A DNA stretch of 64,000 nt from Plutella xylostella (Eukaryota > Arthropoda > Insecta > Lepidoptera > Plutellidae), in assembly GCF_932276165.1 (NCBI RefSeq), contig NC_063983.1, positions 4,533,501 through 4,597,500 on the forward strand, in the 5' to 3' direction. Each line of letters begins with the position of its first letter. The first letter of the stretch is position 1. The notes beneath the pieces are model-generated. The model did no database searches. It was not told the origin of the DNA and saw only the letters and a program-made list of their open reading frames with translations. The position numbers and the translations under genes were made by a program. Shown here piece after piece: positions 1-10,465 of this stretch.

Positions 1-137
1 CGTGCCGTCCGAAGCACGGAAGCGTCCAGAAAAGCACCACTTGAAATTGGTCACCCATCCAATGACTGACCGTGTCAGTTGTTGCTTAACCTCAGCGATC
101 AGTTACGATCACTGAGGCCCGCTCGACTACGGACGCT
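1..137 (-). repeat. 5S rRNA-derived SINE head, cut by window edge
   Basis: Read on the minus strand this stretch resembles the internal promoter region of 5S rRNA: a GATCGCTGAGGTTAAGCAAC block followed about 20 bases later by CATTGGATGGGTGACC, the same order and spacing as the box A and box C parts of a 5S gene. It is too diverged for a working 5S gene and is followed by unrelated sequence, as in SINEs with a 5S head. The element starts near base 137 and runs off the left edge, so its body, tail and target duplication are not visible. The assignment to a 5S-headed SINE is an inference from the motif order. Confidence 0.65.
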
Positions 138-2048
138 TCTGCCTGTATGTGTATAGTAACCAATTTATAGTGTACAGTAGGTAGTTCAACATTATAAATA
201 CACAAATAAAAGTCAGTGTCCCTTTTCTCTCTGCCCCGTATGTTTCATAACGAGACGACTCTATTTTAAATACATTTACATGTACTTTGTCGCATAAATC
301 CGAGGATGTATCGACGCGTGTCATCCGTTTGAGCTTTCAAAATGGAGGGTGCTTCCCATACGATACTGTTTAGTGAATAATAAGATACCACCAAAGATTT
401 GTATCGTAAAATGGTTAGAGATTTAAATTCTGAAAGCTATAATGAGAATAGGTAGATAGTTATAATATAGGTTTATTTGTTTTTCTAAATATTTACGTTA
501 CGACTTTCATAATTGTTTATTTACTTGAGGAATTGAAAGAAGGAACGGATGGTCTACATTCAGTAATTAGAAAGAATGAGAGCAGAATAATGACTATAAT
601 AATATTTTGTTTCAAATAATATCTGTCGAACGTAATAGTTAGAGCCCTAAAGCTGGGGGTAGGTCGTCTAACCGTAAGAAATATTTATAATGCTTTGTAT
701 GTAAAACACCTAATGCAATTTGTAGAGCGAACTAAACCGCCTGCCTTGTTGTCACCACTGGCATCTTCAATCTGAACCTTACGACATAGTTCTCTATATG
801 AAATTGTGGAAATATTCGTTTATCGTTGCAGGCGATTTTTGAGTAAGCGCCTAGGCACGTGGGTGACTCCCATAATCCGAATAGGATTTGAATAAAATCT
901 GCATACAGTCCTTGTAGTTTTTGATTGATGATATTATATCGTGTCGAGGCGAGGATGGTCTCGAAATGTGCGTGAAAGGCCCTAGGATTACAATCATGAA
1001 TCGATTCTATTCGATTCGAATCACGATTAAAGCTTAGGTGTGACAAGTGAGGTTTCACCTTTGATTGTTTTGACACGTTCTATAATAATCTCTTTTGTTT
1101 GTGACTGTACAACGTATAGTATAGATAGCTGTGTTTTGTTTGTGTGCAAGTCATCTCAAATTGGTTACGACTGTGGTCGCTGTTAATATAGTCTTTGTAG
1201 GCTTACTTATAAGGTTTTTATAACTTATTTTAACACTAGTCATAACTAGTTGGAAAATATTACAAGAGTTGTTTTATAAAGAAAAAAGACAAGTATAATT
1301 AATAAAACGTGAGAAATAACTGACATATCGTTCCATGTATGAGTAGCTTCTGAGAATAAATTTACACATTTAGAAGTGTATGATCACTTTTATGTGAGAA
1401 AATAGCTGAATTAAATGTTGTCACTGGTGATTTAATGTTTAAAAGGTAGATGTTACTCATAGATTGTATAACAAGGAGTAAAAATATCTACAAGCTATTA
1501 ATTTCTAGCTTATATGTGCTTATAGTATTGTCACATCAGAAATGTGTTGTGTAATTAATGTGTCGTGATACAGCCTCTAAGTCTAGTAAGTATTTTTTTC
1601 CATCCACTTTATGTCTCAAAGCTCACATGACGATGATAATAAATAATTACTCAATAAATCACTCGCACTAACTACATAATGTACAGTATATTCAAACCGG
1701 TATATAGTAACAAGTTTATAAAACTATCTCATAACTCGTAACTAACTATACATTAAACTTTTTTTCTAGTTTCATCGAAGACTACTAGTCTAGTGCCATA
1801 CTGAAAGTTGTATACATATGTACCTACCTACACTTTTGCATAGTTACACTCAGTTCCTTACTGTGCCTTTTTTCGTTATAGACATCAAGTAAGCGCTTAC
1901 CTGTTTTTTTCAGAATACTTTCTAAATGTTGAGTTGGTGGATATTCTTTGTGATTCTATGGTATTAATTCCTGAGCCAATCTCTTATTTTAAACATGTTT
2001 CTATCAATGGTAACTTGTACCAGTCTTATTTCAGCTTATTTAGTATTA
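138..2048. other. Anonymous AT-rich DNA
   Basis: About 1.9 kb without a recognisable gene or repeat. The largest open frame, 114 codons on the minus strand (732-1076), matches no family I know. I see nothing else that can be supported. Confidence 0.6.
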
Positions 2049-2252
2049 ATCCTAACTAATATTATAAATGCGAAAGTAACTGTGTCTGTCTGTCTGTCTG
2101 TTACTCTTTCACGCCAAAACTACTGAACGGATTTGAATGAAATTTGGTATACATACGGTTAAGACCCTGTGAAAGAACATAGGCTACTTTTATCCCGGAA
2201 TTCCCACGGGAAAACTTTTTAAGGCGAAGCGAAGCGCGTGGGAACAGCTAGT
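2049..2252 (+). mobile_element. Lep1-type Helitron-like nonautonomous repeat
   Basis: The repeat starts ATCCTAACTAATATTATAA, has a short GTCT microsatellite near base 2085, a middle block with TACTGAACGGATTTGAATG, and ends GGAACAGCTAGT after a GC-rich hairpin-prone GCGAAGCGAAGCGCG stretch. A CTAGT end without inverted repeats and a microsatellite near the start are the hallmarks of the Lep1 Helitron-like repeats of Lepidoptera. Two more copies are in this window (4378-4589 and, reversed, 41469-41673). It has no coding capacity. Confidence 0.75.
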
Positions 2253-2611
2253 ATATAATAAACTTGTGCTGTAACTTTTCCTGAAACAAAACAAACAACA
2301 AACCTCCTATAAAATAAACATTGCACAGCCCTAAACACTCACTGCCTCCCTATTCCACACAAAGGGCTATTCTGTAGCACTATGCAATCGCAACACAGCT
2401 GTCGCAGTCGGTAACATCTCAATAGCTGGTGCAGTGAACAGCCAGCCCTTATACGCGTAGTGAGGAATCTTCGCTGTCCGCCGACCGATGTATTTTGCGT
2501 ACGCGTATTGCCCTTAGGGTTCAGACCAACTCGACTGAGTTCGGATTTTTTAAATAATTGGAAGAAGGCATTGGTGAATAGTCTGTATTTCAAATTAATT
2601 GACATGATAAT
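2253..2611. other. Unassigned, partly GC-rich spacer
   Basis: The part 2360-2540 is richer in G+C than its surroundings and contains a duplicated CGTACGCGTA/TACGCGTA motif. It has no recognisable coding or repeat identity. Confidence 0.4.
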
Positions 2612-2686
2612 GATGTCGATTCTGAAGGCAGAAATTCTAAATTTAGAGCTGTCAAAACCTTAATTTCTTTGTTTAAAATTCGACTC

Positions 2687-2812
2687 TAAGGGTGGCTTGC
2701 ATAACAAAGTTAATTAAAATTAAATTGTTTGTCTCTTGCTTTGACAGTATAATGTCAGAGCAAGAGGTCATAGATTTAATTTTGATTAACTTTGTTGTGC
2801 AAGACACCCTAA
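2687..2812. mobile_element. Inner MITE 1 (TAAGGGTG ends)
   Basis: Palindromic element: TAAGGGTGGCTTGCATAACA at the left and the complement of TTAGGGTGTCTTGCACAACA at the right, with pairing continuing through AAAGTTAAT. It is 126 bp and AT-rich inside, and sits within the outer MITE. Confidence 0.65.
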
Positions 2813-2817
2813 GGGCT

Positions 2818-2923
2818 ACCAAACGCTAAACGTATTTAAAATTGTATTTAAGTCAAATTTTAAATACATTTTGTACCAACTGACAAACGTTTGACAGGCT
2901 ATTAAATACGTTTAGCGTTTGGT
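2818..2923. mobile_element. Inner MITE 2 with perfect 22-bp inverted ends
   Basis: A perfect 22-bp terminal inverted repeat, 2818-2839 against 2902-2923, starting ACCAAACGCTAAACG. It lies five bases beyond inner MITE 1, also inside the outer MITE. Total length 106 bp, noncoding. Confidence 0.7.
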
Positions 2924-3024
2924 GAAATTCCACCTAATATTGTTTCCGTAAATGTCATTTTTTGCTAGCAATTTTTTTAGTTTGACAGCGTTAAAATTAG
3001 AATTTCTGCCTTCAGAATCGACAT

Positions 3025-3456
3025 CAATATACATAGTTGCTAGCTATTTCAGTGTGCGGTTATACTAGTATTTGATGTATCCCTTCTTGAATAACATCAG
3101 CCCTAGATTGAGTACAATAGTATTAAAATATCTTAAGTATTGACACTAAAAAGCAGTAATTTGAACGAAAATCTACAGAAAAACTTTTCATTATTGGTTC
3201 ATTTCCTCGAACAAGTGTCATATGGCACAGAACTATTTATTGTATTTATTGCCATCATCTAAAAGATGTCGAATTGGTCGCAATCCAGCCTTAGTTTATA
3301 GGCTCGTAGTTAAAACAGTTCCATTTCAGGAGTGGGAACCGAACATCTGTTCCGGGACAAAGGTGGCCTGCAGTATAATTGTTCGACCCGGCCGCGGCAT
3401 GGACCTGGTGGTCACTCTAGTTTAAGAAAAATAGTTTCTGTGCGCTTCTGCGCTGT
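3025..3456. other. Anonymous spacer
   Basis: No recognisable gene. A short GC-rich patch (3380-3415) contains a CCGGCCGCGG palindrome but no known feature. Confidence 0.4.
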
Positions 3457-3466
3457 CTCTAGTTTG

Positions 3467-4222
3467 GGGTTCCGCTCATCTGGCATAATCTTTATTGAAC
3501 AAAACTCATTTCGCATAACTCGTATGGTCTAAACTTTTTTGGCCGAACCATCACTTTGCCAAGACTTATGTGGCATAAGGCTCGTTTCGTCTAAAACTCT
3601 TTAGGCACAATCTTTAAACACCTAAGTTTCGTTTGCTCAAATTTATGTTCGTCTATACCTATGTATAATCTTGTTTCTCCTAATGTTACCTTAATAAATA
3701 ATATATTAAGTATGTAGTAAATGTACAAATTGTGGTATTTTTCTCCTACATCACGAAAATCACGATATTGTATGATCAAAAAGCGAAAGTTAACGACCAG
3801 TATAATTATTACAAACCCCATGAGATCGAAACCTAAAAATAGGTGCGACGACGAGCAAAGCGAGGAGGAGCGTGTTAGGTGCACATGTTCATCAAAACCA
3901 AGGCGGAGCGCAGCGAAGCGGAGCGGAGCGTTTTCCAAACAGCGGAAACAATACAAGGCACCAGTTTGCGCTATGTAGGGAGACGCTCCGTCAAAGTTAA
4001 AGCCAAACGAATATTATTACTTTGTATAAACCTATGCCATAGCATTATTAGGCTATTCAAGATTTGGCCATATCATTATTAGGCTAAACAATGTTATGCG
4101 AAATAACTTTTTACTAAACGAGATTTATGCCATACGATTTTCGGCGTAACGAGACTTTGACCAAACGTTACTATGCAATACGAGATTAGGCAAAAAAAAC
4201 TTATGCCAAAAAAGGTAGAACC
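3467..4222. mobile_element. Mutator/foldback-like element with 10-bp target duplication
   Basis: A 756-bp element flanked by a perfect 10-bp direct repeat CTCTAGTTTG (3457-3466 and 4223-4232). Its ends are GGGTTC-type inverted repeats. Both arms (about 3467-3640 and 4040-4222) are built of degenerate units near 20 bp that repeat motifs such as TGGCATAA and TCTCGTTT, oriented inward from each side. A 9-11 bp target duplication with long subrepeat-rich arms is typical of Mutator-like or related foldback elements. The centre contains a GC-rich GAGCGNAGCGAAGCGGAGC patch (3903-3930). No transposase is seen. A diverged, inverted relative lies at 38430-38811. Confidence 0.65.
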
Positions 4223-4377
4223 CTCTAGTTTGTGGTATTTAATTATTACCTATCAATAAAACGCCGTAAATGTTTAATACACGTTTAAATTACACAAACA
4301 GACAGTCGTTTAATTTGTCTATTGAATGACAGCTAGGCGACTCTGTGCGGAATCCATCGTAGGCTCTTCAATGTATT

Positions 4378-4589
4378 ATCCTAACTAATATTATAAATGC
4401 GAAAGTAACTGTGTCTGTCTGTCTGTCTGTTACTCTTTAATGCCAGAACTACTGAATGGATTTGAATAAAAATTGGTATAAGTATATTTTATGATCTAGA
4501 CTCTGAGATTGAACATAGGCTACTTTTTATCCCGGAATTCCCACGGGAAAACTTTTTAAGGCGAAGCGAAGCTCGCGGGAGCAGCTAGT
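4378..4589 (+). mobile_element. Lep1-type Helitron-like nonautonomous repeat
   Basis: Second copy of the repeat at 2049-2252, with the same ATCCTAACTAATATTATAA start, GTCT microsatellite and GCAGCTAGT end. It has an extra segment around 4475-4500 compared with the first copy. Noncoding. Confidence 0.75.
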
Positions 4590-5784
4590 CTCATATAAAT
4601 GTTGCTTTCAAAAAATCGTTTATTTTTTTTTCAAGTTGGAGTAACCCGGACCCACCTTTGTTACTCGTACAGGTTCAAACAAAACGCAACGCTACTTTGT
4701 AAATGCGCGTTTGGTTTATGCTAATGAGATCGTGAGCTAAAAGCACTATTCGTTTTTGTTTTGTTGCGCAGGTTTAAGTTATGATTTTGTTTAGATTATT
4801 GCGATTTGTGGTTTATAACATGATCGGCGGTGGATTGCGGAAGCGTTGTACAACTTGTAGATAGTTCGGATTCCAGATCACGAAATGTTTATTTAACTTA
4901 ATATATCTGCCAGTTATCAGATCTGTCAGCAATTTTAGGCATTTTTTTCACGTATCCTTTTTCGTAATATTTTTAATTCGTTATCTGAAACTACTAAATC
5001 TAGGTATTTGCTTGTGGAATGAGCATGAAGGTCAACTTCAGTAAGTAGTGATAAAATTTACGGGCAAAAAGCATAACAGTTCAATGAAAGCGTCTAAATT
5101 ATACTACAATTTTACTAAATTATATCAAAAATATTTCCAATATATTTCCGCTATTTAGGTTACTCGATTAACCTTAGAGTTTTGTTAAACTATACAATGA
5201 ACAACACAACAAGCATTTAAACACATCAAACAGAAGCCCAATGGCACGTTAAATACCCAACAAAACCATAAACTGTTGGATTTAGATTAAGCCCAAGAAC
5301 TATACTATCATGCATTCACTTTGGGTTGTCTCTTTCGCGCCAAGGACGGCCAAACAATAGTAATCCATATTGCAACAAAAAAAGGGTGAATGTGTTGATG
5401 AGTAAAGGATTTCTGAGGGTCAGAAGAATAATTGAACGCGTAGGCGCTGACATCCCGCAGAGAGCATCCGTTTGTGAGTAGTGGCGATTAATTCTGTTAG
5501 TAGCTTAGTTCAGGCAGTTTAAATACCTAGTCTTGTGTTGTGAATTAAGCAGCTTTCTAAGTTTTAGAATTGTACTTCGTTAGTGTCTTGGAATGTTCTG
5601 TGTGAGCTTTGTAGTTTCAACTTTTCCTTGACCATATGTGCTTTTGTGCAAAAGAATCTGTCTATGGCTTCAAGGATTACAGTTGTAAGCATAAATAGCA
5701 TGAGCCGAGTCTGCTAATTTACTATTTTACGTTATAAACAATATCCTAATTGTCCTTCGGATCTAGCATACCACACATACATAC
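4590..5784. other. Anonymous AT-rich DNA
   Basis: About 1.2 kb in which I recognise no gene or repeat. Confidence 0.5.
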
Positions 5785-6000
5785 ATATAATATATATTAT
5801 CACGACTGTAATCCCCAAAGGCAGAAGTGAGGAGAGAGAGGTGACTAGCAATCAAGCCACCCGCTTTCCGCTGTACATTTTGTACCCACGTGACAGGTTG
5901 CGAGCCGTATCGCCGTTGCGACCCGTATCGCCGTATCCAGCAGCATACCCTGGATGTGAAAACTTGGCTTAAGGATCTCGGCAAGTATCCTTGCAATGTT
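5785..6000 (-). repeat. 3' part of an unclassified retroelement, shared with 37187-37255
   Basis: On the minus strand the block containing GGGTACAAAATGTACAGCGG leads to GGGGATTACAGTCGTGATAA and then a TATG-rich tail at 5762-5800. The same block, diverged, recurs at 37187-37255 in the same orientation, which marks it as an interspersed repeat. The microsatellite-like tail suggests retroposition. The 5' boundary is uncertain; 5895-5935 holds a short internal duplication (CCGTATCGCCGT). Confidence 0.45.
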
Positions 6001-6343
6001 CCCGTTGACACAAATGTATTGTGTGCGTCGACAATGCCGTTAATCCTGCAAAGAGACGAATGTGTACTGAAGGGAACAAACATCGGGAGATAGGGCATGC
6101 CTACCGATGACTATTATCTGTGGCTAAGTTATTAGCGTGTATTATTTATGTTTATAATAAATTTTTATGTAGGTATTCCAATGCCCTATTAATCATATAT
6201 TCATTTTGTACAGTGATACAGCAGATACAATACATGGAACTCCTCTATTTTCTGAATTTAGCCCCTGAGAAGAGGTGGGAAACTATGCATGAAAGATTAC
6301 GCAAAAGTTTTGGGGATTTTCGCATCTTATATCGCACAAATTA

Positions 6344-6548
6344 CAAGTGCGAGCAATGAAAAAGACGCTTTTGAAATGCCGACACCAAATGGCTCAAATT
6401 TTTAAAACAACTAAGATTTTAGTTGGTTATGTTTTGATGCGCTATTTAATTTATTTAAATATTACAGATCGCGTTATTAAAGCTAGTCTTTTCCGTTTAG
6501 GAGTAACTTGGTGCTATTGTACTGGAACTTTTTCATTTCTCGCGAGTG
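6344..6548. mobile_element. CACTCAC-type MITE, diverged copy
   Basis: The left end CAAGTGCGAGCAATGAAAAA and right end TTTTTCATTTCTCGCGAGTG form imperfect inverted repeats flanked by TA on both sides (6342-6343 and 6549-6550). The same termini define better copies at 28941, 40300 and 43320. TA flanks suggest mobilisation by a Tc1/mariner-type transposase. Noncoding. Confidence 0.6.
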
Positions 6549-7004
6549 TAGACAGATATGTATTGCCTTCGTTACTTTACACAAGATTTGACGTCTCTAG
6601 CGCAAAGTACCTATTTTTTTCAGTTACTTACAGATTTTTGCAACTGTGCAGTGAATACTGAAGCATCTGTGAGATACTGCATCAGTACGAAAGTAAATTT
6701 AGTTATAATAATATGGTAAACACAACTTTTATAAACAAAAGTATTGCCAGTGAGTACCTGACACTTCTCCCTCACCAAGTGTTCATGGTGCAAGCTCCAG
6801 GAACCGCGGCTGAGCCGACAGTGGCAGATCGTTCTGAATTCCAGCCTCGATGATAAACTCGCCTCTATCTCCATCATATTATTATCACCGCACGATTCCT
6901 GTATACAATTCAGAAATGAGTATTTTAGATTAGGACTGTTTGGGATTGGAATTTGTTTGTTTTACAGAAGTAGGTACCTCTATGTAAAACTTGCCCAGGA
7001 ATGC
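6549..7004. other. Anonymous spacer
   Basis: No feature recognised. 6770-6860 is slightly GC-richer than its surroundings. Confidence 0.4.
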
Positions 7005-7561
7005 ATATGGGTCAAAATCAGAGAGGTGAGCATTTTAGCTTTTCAAATATCTGAGAAATTAAGTTTTATTTTGATGAAAACTAACAAGTGGAGTCTGTTG
7101 TGGCATTTGTCATGAACCTATCCTGTGATGAGGCACGCACAAAATTATATATTTTAGAAATTATACTTGTTAATAAGAATAATGTCAGGGTCAAGAGTCA
7201 TTTCGGGAACACTTTTAATTATTTTTTAAATAATTATATAACGAACACGTTTAAGAATCACCTTCAAGAAATTGTAATTAACCTTTTCCTAAATCAGAAA
7301 ATATTATTATTTTGATTTTTTTCATAATGAAAATACTTATTTTTCAAATTACTCTCCATAAATTTCCAATTTGTGCAAATTTCGTTCCATAATTTCAATT
7401 TATTATAGAATAGAATAGAATAGAATACTTTATTTGCGTAAAACATGGTATTACATAGATATCAATATTATCGAAAAGTGCTCATGTTTAGCCAAATTAT
7501 ATTAGCATGCAAATCATTATTTCTAGAGTAGGTACTTACAAACTAATATTTACATTATTAA

Positions 7562-10465
7562 CTACTCTAAAAATTCTTGTAGGCTATAGAAATTGTTTTC
7601 TGTTAGCCATTTATACAATTTGTTCTTGAACATATTAATATTTAGGGATTTGAGTTCATTCGGCAACTTATTGAATATTTTGACACACATAATAATACAA
7701 CTTTTGCTATATTTAGCCGATTTAGGTACATCGTTATACACCAGTCTGTGCGGATTTCTTTGGGCTCTATTTCTCACATCGTAAGCATTCAAGAACAAGA
7801 ATTTATGTTGCATTACAAAGACACTCATTTCAAATATGTAAAGTGATAGTAGTGGTAGCAAGCCAAGTCTCGCAAACAGAGGTTTGCATGACTCATCGGT
7901 AGGGACTCCACATATAGCCCTGATACATTTTTTTTGCGCAACAAATACTCTTTTGATGTCCGTACTATTACCCCACATTACGATCCCGTATCTTAGTATA
8001 GATTCCACGTAGGCACGATAGGATATGACAGCGGTTTTCTTGTTAGTAACTGTTTTTATTTTATTTAGTGCGTAGGCAAATCTATTCACTCTATTGCATA
8101 GGTTATCTAGGTGCAGTTTCCAGTTTAAGTCCTGGTCTAAGATAACACCTAGAAACTTAGTATTCGATACTTCTTTGATTCTGTCAATATTTAATTGAAA
8201 ATTATATTGTGAATGTTTTGATTTATGGAATTGTATATAATTAGATTTGTCCAAATTAATTAATAAATTATTCATTTGTAGCCAATGTATAATATCTTTA
8301 ATTGTATTATTAATTTGAATTTCATGGTCATTTATAGTGGAATTATTAGATGTATCGGATGTCATATTGGATTTATCAGATGACACAATAATTGAAATAT
8401 CGTCAGCGAATAAGATACATTTGTGTCTTGTAACTTGGGTGATATCATTGATATAAAGTAAAAACAAGATGGGCCCTAGTATACTGCCTTGGGGTACACC
8501 GAATTTATTTATTCTAGGTTCGGATGAATATGACCTCTCTTCCTCGATTTCAATTTTTTTTATTACCACATGTTGTCGTCGTTCTGTCAGGTATGTTGAT
8601 AGCCATTTGTGAGCAATGCCTCTAATTCCCATTTTTTCCAGTTTTCCCAATAGAATTTTGTGAGAAACGAAATCAAATGCCCTTGATAAGTCAAGGAACA
8701 GGCCAGTAGTCAGACGGTTTCTATTGAGGTTATTAAGAATTTGGTTAGTAAGATTGTATATGGCCAAGGACGTGGACTTTCGTCTTTGGAAGCCGTACTG
8801 GTCACCACTGATAACATTGAATTTAATACAGAAATCTATTAATCTCTTGTACATACATTTTTCAAGGACTTTGGATAATATAGGTATAAGTGTAATCTGG
8901 CGATAGTTGTCGATGTCCTCTTTGTTACCCTTTTTGTGGATAGGCCTTACGATTGATAGTTTTAACACTTCAGGGAATATTCCAGTATAAAATGAGAGGT
9001 TAATTAAATGTGTTAGTATAGCTATTAGTTGTTCTATGCTTTCCTTGATTATCCTTGTGCTTATTCCATCGTAACCTTCAGAACCCGTGTTATTTAAGCT
9101 CATTATTTCCCTTTTAACCTCATGCTCCGACATAGGACTAAGATAAAGAGAGTTTGTAATTGTATTTTTATTACTCACGATGGCTTCCGTATCATTTGAT
9201 AGTGGGGTGTTCGTTGTGTTAATGAAATTGTTATTGAAAGCTGTTGCTATATCTATAGGGTCTGTTATAATACTATTGTTTGTTTTAATTGATGTTATAT
9301 TATCTTGTTGCTTTGCATTGGATATTTGGTCTTGTATTACAGTCCATGTAGCTCTACATTTATTCTTGCTATTGTTAATAAATTTTATATTACTCTGTTG
9401 TTTAGAGTTATGTATGCATTTTTTTAGGAGGGCAGCATATGATAAGTATTTCGTTCTGTTGGCTATTGTTTTGTTTGCATAGTATTTGTACCTTAGTGAT
9501 CTTTTTGTTTTGCAACTGATTTTTAGCCCTCTACTTATCCACTTTTGCTTGTCATGGATGTCGTTAGTAACTTTTTGCCTAATTGATGGGAAACATAAAT
9601 TGTAATATAGACATAAGGACTCATGGAAGTTGTGAAATGCCAAATTTAAGTCTGATTCTTTGTATATTTCAGTCCATGAAAGACAGTTTAGGCATTCTTT
9701 AAACTTCCGAACGTTGTCTGCGCAGTAGTCTTTTTTGTATCTATAGTATGATTTTGGTTTATTATAATGCGTTTTCAGTACCGGTAAGCTGAGTAGCTGT
9801 GCAGTGTCGTGGTCTGATAGTTGTAGTGGTAGTACATCTGCTCGTGCTTCCTTAATGTTACTCAAAATGTGGTCTATACAAGACTCCTTCCGAGTAGGAA
9901 CATCTATATGAATTTGTAAGTTATTGTTATTGCAGAGATCTTGCAGCTTCTTTGTTACTATTCCCGGCTGTAGAGTGTTAATGTTGAAGTCACCGATCAA
10001 AACAATGTTAGTTGTCCGTTTATATTTGTTATTTATTTCGAATAAAATGGTATTAAGTTTCTCCAGGAATATATTGGGGTCAGATGTAGGAGTTCGATAA
10101 ATGCAAATAATAAGCAATTTATGTAGCGGGATTTCGATTCCACATACTTCAAATTTTTTTTGGACGGCATATTTTTCTATGAAAGATAATTTGTTGTAGA
10201 CTATGCCGCGTTTTGCTAATATGCAGGTTCCGCCTCTTCGTTGTTCCCGGCAGAAGGCGGCTGCTAGTACAAAATTATTGATTTTTAAATAATTTTCGTA
10301 TCCAGATTTTAAGAACGTTTCAGACAAGCATATTATATCGGGATCGTTTTGAATTTCTTGCAATTCCTGTAGCGTTATTTCTAACAATTCTAACTTTGAT
10401 AGTATGCTAGCTATATTTTGGTGGAATATCTTAAAATGAGGAGTTTTCTTATCTTTATTCTTCAC
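7562..10465 (-). CDS. LINE ORF2: endonuclease plus reverse transcriptase (CR1/L2-like)
   Basis: A 967-codon open frame without stops. Residues about 10-225 are an exonuclease/endonuclease/phosphatase-type apurinic endonuclease: HQN (15-17), LSET (47-50), YRTP (123-126), GDFN (158-161), IDHI (197-200) and SDHD (217-220) carry the expected catalytic residues. Residues about 500-745 are the reverse transcriptase: LDLSRAFD (591-598), FGVPQGSILGP (655-665) and the catalytic FADD (686-689). The C-terminal part ends in a conserved MFKNKLYKWL stretch also found in the LINE remnant at 28 kb. The protein would nick target DNA and copy the element RNA by target-primed reverse transcription. The first codon of the open frame used here is GTG; no ATG occurs before codon 445, inside the linker ahead of the reverse transcriptase. 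The frame overlaps the end of ORF1 by about 28 bases, so translation may depend on frameshifting or reinitiation. Confidence 0.93.
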   Translation of the reverse strand: MKNKDKKTPHFKIFHQNIASILSKLELLEITLQELQEIQNDPDIICLSETFLKSGYENYLKINNFVLAAAFCREQRRGGTCILAKRGIVYNKLSFIEKYAVQKKFEVCGIEIPLHKLLIICIYRTPTSDPNIFLEKLNTILFEINNKYKRTTNIVLIGDFNINTLQPGIVTKKLQDLCNNNNLQIHIDVPTRKESCIDHILSNIKEARADVLPLQLSDHDTAQLLSLPVLKTHYNKPKSYYRYKKDYCADNVRKFKECLNCLSWTEIYKESDLNLAFHNFHESLCLYYNLCFPSIRQKVTNDIHDKQKWISRGLKISCKTKRSLRYKYYANKTIANRTKYLSYAALLKKCIHNSKQQSNIKFINNSKNKCRATWTVIQDQISNAKQQDNITSIKTNNSIITDPIDIATAFNNNFINTTNTPLSNDTEAIVSNKNTITNSLYLSPMSEHEVKREIMSLNNTGSEGYDGISTRIIKESIEQLIAILTHLINLSFYTGIFPEVLKLSIVRPIHKKGNKEDIDNYRQITLIPILSKVLEKCMYKRLIDFCIKFNVISGDQYGFQRRKSTSLAIYNLTNQILNNLNRNRLTTGLFLDLSRAFDFVSHKILLGKLEKMGIRGIAHKWLSTYLTERRQHVVIKKIEIEEERSYSSEPRINKFGVPQGSILGPILFLLYINDITQVTRHKCILFADDISIIVSSDKSNMTSDTSNNSTINDHEIQINNTIKDIIHWLQMNNLLINLDKSNYIQFHKSKHSQYNFQLNIDRIKEVSNTKFLGVILDQDLNWKLHLDNLCNRVNRFAYALNKIKTVTNKKTAVISYRAYVESILRYGIVMWGNSTDIKRVFVAQKKCIRAICGVPTDESCKPLFARLGLLPLLSLYIFEMSVFVMQHKFLFLNAYDVRNRAQRNPHRLVYNDVPKSAKYSKSCIIMCVKIFNKLPNELKSLNINMFKNKLYKWLTENNFYSLQEFLE

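Larger units (their letters stand above)
2612..3024. mobile_element. Outer MITE of a nested set
   Basis: The ends are inverted copies: GATGTCGATTCTGAAGGCAG at 2612 and its complement ending GAATCGACATC at 3024, with similarity continuing inward for about 45 bases. A second member at 24653-24788 has the same arms but only about 136 bp, so the extra DNA here (2687-2935) is inserted material made of two other MITEs. No coding capacity. The transposase superfamily is not determined because no clear target duplication is seen. Confidence 0.7.

Noticed and set aside
732..1076. 114-codon open frame on the minus strand
   Set aside because: No recognisable domain, no start or splice context, and length is within chance expectation for the many frames of a 64-kb window.
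3721..4082. Frames with KRKLTTSIIITNPMRSKPKN-like protein
   Set aside because: They lie within the subrepeat-rich noncoding Mutator-like element and have no transposase motif.
8724..9482. Plus-strand frames antisense to the LINE ORF2
   Set aside because: Shadows of the intact minus-strand reverse transcriptase gene.
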